From assembly GCA_003153335.1 (NCBI GenBank), contig PLYG01000204.1:1-7394 (forward strand): DNA of 7,394 nucleotides, written 5' to 3'. The stretch comes from Betaproteobacteria bacterium. Its GTDB lineage: Bacteria; Pseudomonadota; Gammaproteobacteria; Burkholderiales; Casimicrobiaceae. Under the pieces are notes generated by a model. The model was not told the DNA's origin. It did not search any database and was given only the letters and a program-made list of their open reading frames with translations. Of the stretch, positions 6,132 to 7,394 are shown piece after piece (the first letter of the stretch is position 1; each line of letters begins with the position of its first letter). A program made the position numbers and the translations under genes.

Positions 6132-6153
6132 GACGCGCCCGCGCGTCGGGCGC
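6132..6153. repeat. Overlapping short GC inverted repeats before the dehydrogenase gene
   Basis: GACGCG (6132-6137) pairs with CGCGTC (6142-6147), and alternatively GCGCCC (6135-6140) pairs with GGGCGC (6148-6153). The two hairpins are mutually exclusive. They lie 20-41 bp upstream of the dehydrogenase start on its leader side. They could be an operator or leader structure, or simply GC-rich chance. Confidence 0.25.
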
Positions 6154-6262
6154 AATCAATGATCGGAATGCGCCGACAGTGGGCTGCGCGCGTAACGAAT
6201 GCGTACCCACTTCAACCGGGTCCTGCGAATCAGGCCCCCAACCTTAGAGTGATCACAGAGCG

Positions 6263-6534
6263 ATGTCAAGGTCGACCCGTGCTCAAATCGAGCGCGACAG
6301 CAAAGTCTATTGGGACATCGTAAGGCCTCTGGAGTACAGTGCGCTGCTGGGAACCGCGCTGGACAATCTTGCGCTCGGCAAGACGGTGATTGCAGTCGCG
6401 CCGTTTGGACCGGAGCTCCGCGATTTGGGTTGAGTGCGCCGCCCTGCGAAGACTTGTTCGTCTTGCGCAATACGGGCCGGGTGCCGTTGCCCGACCTTGT
6501 GAAACAGGCTTTTGACTACTTGCATTCAAAATGA
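6263..6534 (+). pseudogene. Remnant of a gene formerly coupled to eda, possibly a P-loop kinase-like ATPase
   Basis: Two protein-like fragments lie in different frames. Fragment 1 (6263-6433, 56 codons, ATG to TGA) reads MSRSTRAQIERDSKVYWDIV and continues to LGTALDNLALGKTVIAVAPF and GPELRDLG. Fragment 2 (from about 6430 to a TGA at 6532-6534, frame shifted by -1) reads APPCEDLFVLRNTG, then RVPLPDLVKQAFDYLHSK. The first resembles the middle, and the second the C-terminal end, of AAA_33-type nucleotide kinase-like ATPases as I recall them; no Walker A motif remains. This fits a gene that lost its N-terminus and an internal segment. Its terminal TGA overlaps the eda ATG (ATGA), so the ancestor was co-operonic with eda. 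The family assignment is tentative; that it is broken is better supported, since neither fragment is a complete protein and the frames do not join. Confidence 0.6.
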
Positions 6535-7178
6535 CCACACTATCCAAAGACAGTTTTTCCGCAATGCTTCGCGCCGCCCGGGTGATGCCCATTCTGACCG
6601 TGCGCGATGTGACCCAGACGGTACGGACAGCCGAGGCGCTTGCAGCGGGCGGTCTGACAGTGATGGAAATCACCTTGCGCACCGATGTCGCGGTGACGGC
6701 AATCCGGGCCATTCGCAATGAAGTCCCCGCTGTGACCATCGGCGCAGGGACTTTGCTCAAGAGAGGCGACTTCGCGCGCGCAGAGGATGCGGGCGCCCAG
6801 TTCGCGGTTTCGCCGGGGCTCACCGACGAGTTGGCCCAGGACGCGCTGCGGAGCCATTTACCGTTCCTGCCCGGCGTGCAAACCGCCGCCGACGTGATGC
6901 GGGCGGTTGGTTACGGTTTTCGGGAACTCAAGTTTTATCCCGCCAAGGCTGCGGGCGGGGTCGATGTGCTGGTCGACTTTTCGAGCATCTTTCCGCAGGT
7001 CGGATGGTGTCCGACCGGCAAAATCGGGCGCGACGATGTTACGAGTTATCTGGCCCTGCCCTCGGTGCTGTGTTGCGGGGGGTCGTGGGTCGCGCCGCAA
7101 AATATGCAATCGCGCGAGGATTGGCAGGGAATCACCCGGCTGGCCGCCAGTGTCAAGCCGATGCGGGTTGCGAGCTGA
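6531..7178 (+). CDS. eda: 2-dehydro-3-deoxy-phosphogluconate (KDPG) aldolase
   Basis: Cleaves KDPG to pyruvate and glyceraldehyde-3-phosphate, the last step of the Entner-Doudoroff pathway; a KDPGal aldolase role is less likely but not excluded. The 215 residues form a single TIM barrel of normal length. Visible motifs: VMPILTV near the start, VMEITLRT with catalytic Glu46 and Arg50, GAGTLL, QFAVSPGLT, LPFLPGVQT, and ELKFYPAKAAGG with Schiff-base Lys134 (E. coli Lys133). The phosphate-binding loop reads CPTGKIG (160-166), with Lys164 where Gly is usual (PTGGI), followed by LALPSVLCCGGSWVAP. The ATG overlaps the stop of the upstream gene remnant (ATGA) and has no Shine-Dalgarno, so initiation was probably coupled to a gene that is now broken. 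The stop codon lies in the loop of a 19-bp hairpin. No other Entner-Doudoroff gene is in the window. Confidence 0.93.
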   Translation: MTTLSKDSFSAMLRAARVMPILTVRDVTQTVRTAEALAAGGLTVMEITLRTDVAVTAIRAIRNEVPAVTIGAGTLLKRGDFARAEDAGAQFAVSPGLTDELAQDALRSHLPFLPGVQTAADVMRAVGYGFRELKFYPAKAAGGVDVLVDFSSIFPQVGWCPTGKIGRDDVTSYLALPSVLCCGGSWVAPQNMQSREDWQGITRLAASVKPMRVAS

Positions 7179-7199
7179 CTGCAACCCGCATCGGCTTGA
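7153..7199. repeat. Perfect 19-bp inverted repeat enclosing the eda stop codon
   Basis: TCAAGCCGATGCGGGTTGC (7153-7171) is the exact reverse complement of GCAACCCGCATCGGCTTGA (7181-7199). The 9-nt loop GAGCTGACT contains the eda TGA (7176-7178). The left arm encodes the last residues of the protein (VKPMRVAS). It would form a very stable RNA hairpin at the end of the transcript. No T-tract follows on either strand, so it is not a textbook intrinsic terminator. It may stabilise the 3' end, cause termination by another route, bind a protein, or be an inverted-duplication scar. Confidence 0.85.
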
Positions 7200-7264
7200 A
7201 GACACCAAGTTTGCCGATTTGCGAAGCGCTGTGAAAAAAAGCACCCTGCAATTGGTCAGGCCGC

Positions 7265-7293
7265 TTGACCACCTGCTCCGCCTGAATTAGATT
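7265..7293 (+). promoter_or_regulatory. Candidate sigma70 promoter for a gene beyond the right edge
   Basis: TTGACC (7265-7270, five of six to consensus), a 17-nt spacer, then TAGATT (7288-7293, four of six). Transcription would begin near 7300. It lies downstream of the eda hairpin in otherwise empty sequence, pointing to a new plus-strand unit to the right. Confidence 0.45.
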
Positions 7294-7368
7294 CGGACTC
7301 CGGATCCCCGATCAAAACATTCACCGTCAAGGAGACGCGCCCGGCCCATTCCCCGGTCGCCACCAATC

Positions 7369-7394
7369 ATGCCTGCCCGCAAGAAACCGGTTTC
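7369..7394 (+). CDS. Possible start of a further gene, cut by the right edge
   Basis: An ATG opens the frame MPARKKPV to the window end, a basic N-terminus too short to identify. It lies about 70 nt after the promoter candidate at 7265-7293. An AAGGAG (7329-7334) is present but is 34 nt upstream, too far to serve this ATG, and no start codon lies at the proper distance from it. The true start may therefore be elsewhere. Confidence 0.3.

Noticed and set aside
6266..6823. A 185-codon minus-strand frame across the gene remnant and the eda start
   Set aside because: It is Ser/Ala/Arg-rich, antisense to eda and to the fragments that show protein-like sequence, with no ribosome site or motif.
7234..7270. 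Possible minus-strand terminator: stem GGTCA/TGACC followed by seven Ts (7240-7234)
   Set aside because: The stem is only 5 bp and is separated from the T-run by 13 nt, so it does not have terminator geometry.
1..7394. CRISPR arrays, insertion sequences, tRNA or rRNA genes, attachment sites
   Set aside because: No regularly spaced direct repeats, transposase-like frames, cloverleaf-type sequences or rRNA segments were seen on reading through the window.

Overview
The window looks like a piece of chromosome from a GC-rich betaproteobacterium. Three things point that way: the linked hemA-prfA-prmC gene order, a groESL operon carrying a CIRCE operator plus a sigma32-like promoter, and an IPTL-CTERM (exosortase H type) surface protein. 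This is inference from gene content; no 16S rRNA or other formal marker is present.

Layout. From the left edge to about 800, on the minus strand, lies the start of groEL (114 codons, cut by the edge) behind a complete groES, driven from a CIRCE-containing promoter. A divergent intergenic region (673-1021) separates it from a plus-strand run: hemA (glutamyl-tRNA reductase) and prfA (release factor 1), joined by an ATGA overlap. The expected next gene, prmC (the methyltransferase that modifies the GGQ glutamine of release factors), is present but displaced by about 800 bp. An oppositely oriented gene for a secreted IPTL-CTERM protein sits between prfA and prmC. Its stop codon interlocks with that of prfA, and its promoter overlaps the start of prmC. 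prmC then converges with a minus-strand Ldh_2-family (malate/lactate/sulfolactate-type) dehydrogenase.

The right part holds a decayed gene of which two out-of-frame fragments remain (6263-6534), directly overlapping (ATGA) the start of eda, the KDPG aldolase of the Entner-Doudoroff pathway. The eda stop codon sits in the loop of a perfect 19-bp inverted repeat with no T-tract. A candidate promoter and possibly the first codons of a further gene lie at the right edge.

How the genes work together. groES/groEL are the chaperonin pair. hemA makes glutamate-1-semialdehyde for tetrapyrrole synthesis. prfA and prmC form an enzyme-substrate pair in translation termination. eda and the dehydrogenase both act on small 2-oxo/hydroxy acids, but a direct link between them is not shown. 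Most of the window is conserved housekeeping sequence. The unusual parts are the IPTL-CTERM insertion between prfA and prmC, the gene wreck coupled to eda, and the long hairpin around the eda stop codon. I see no mobile element, CRISPR array, tRNA or rRNA, and no convincing new defence or biosynthetic system.
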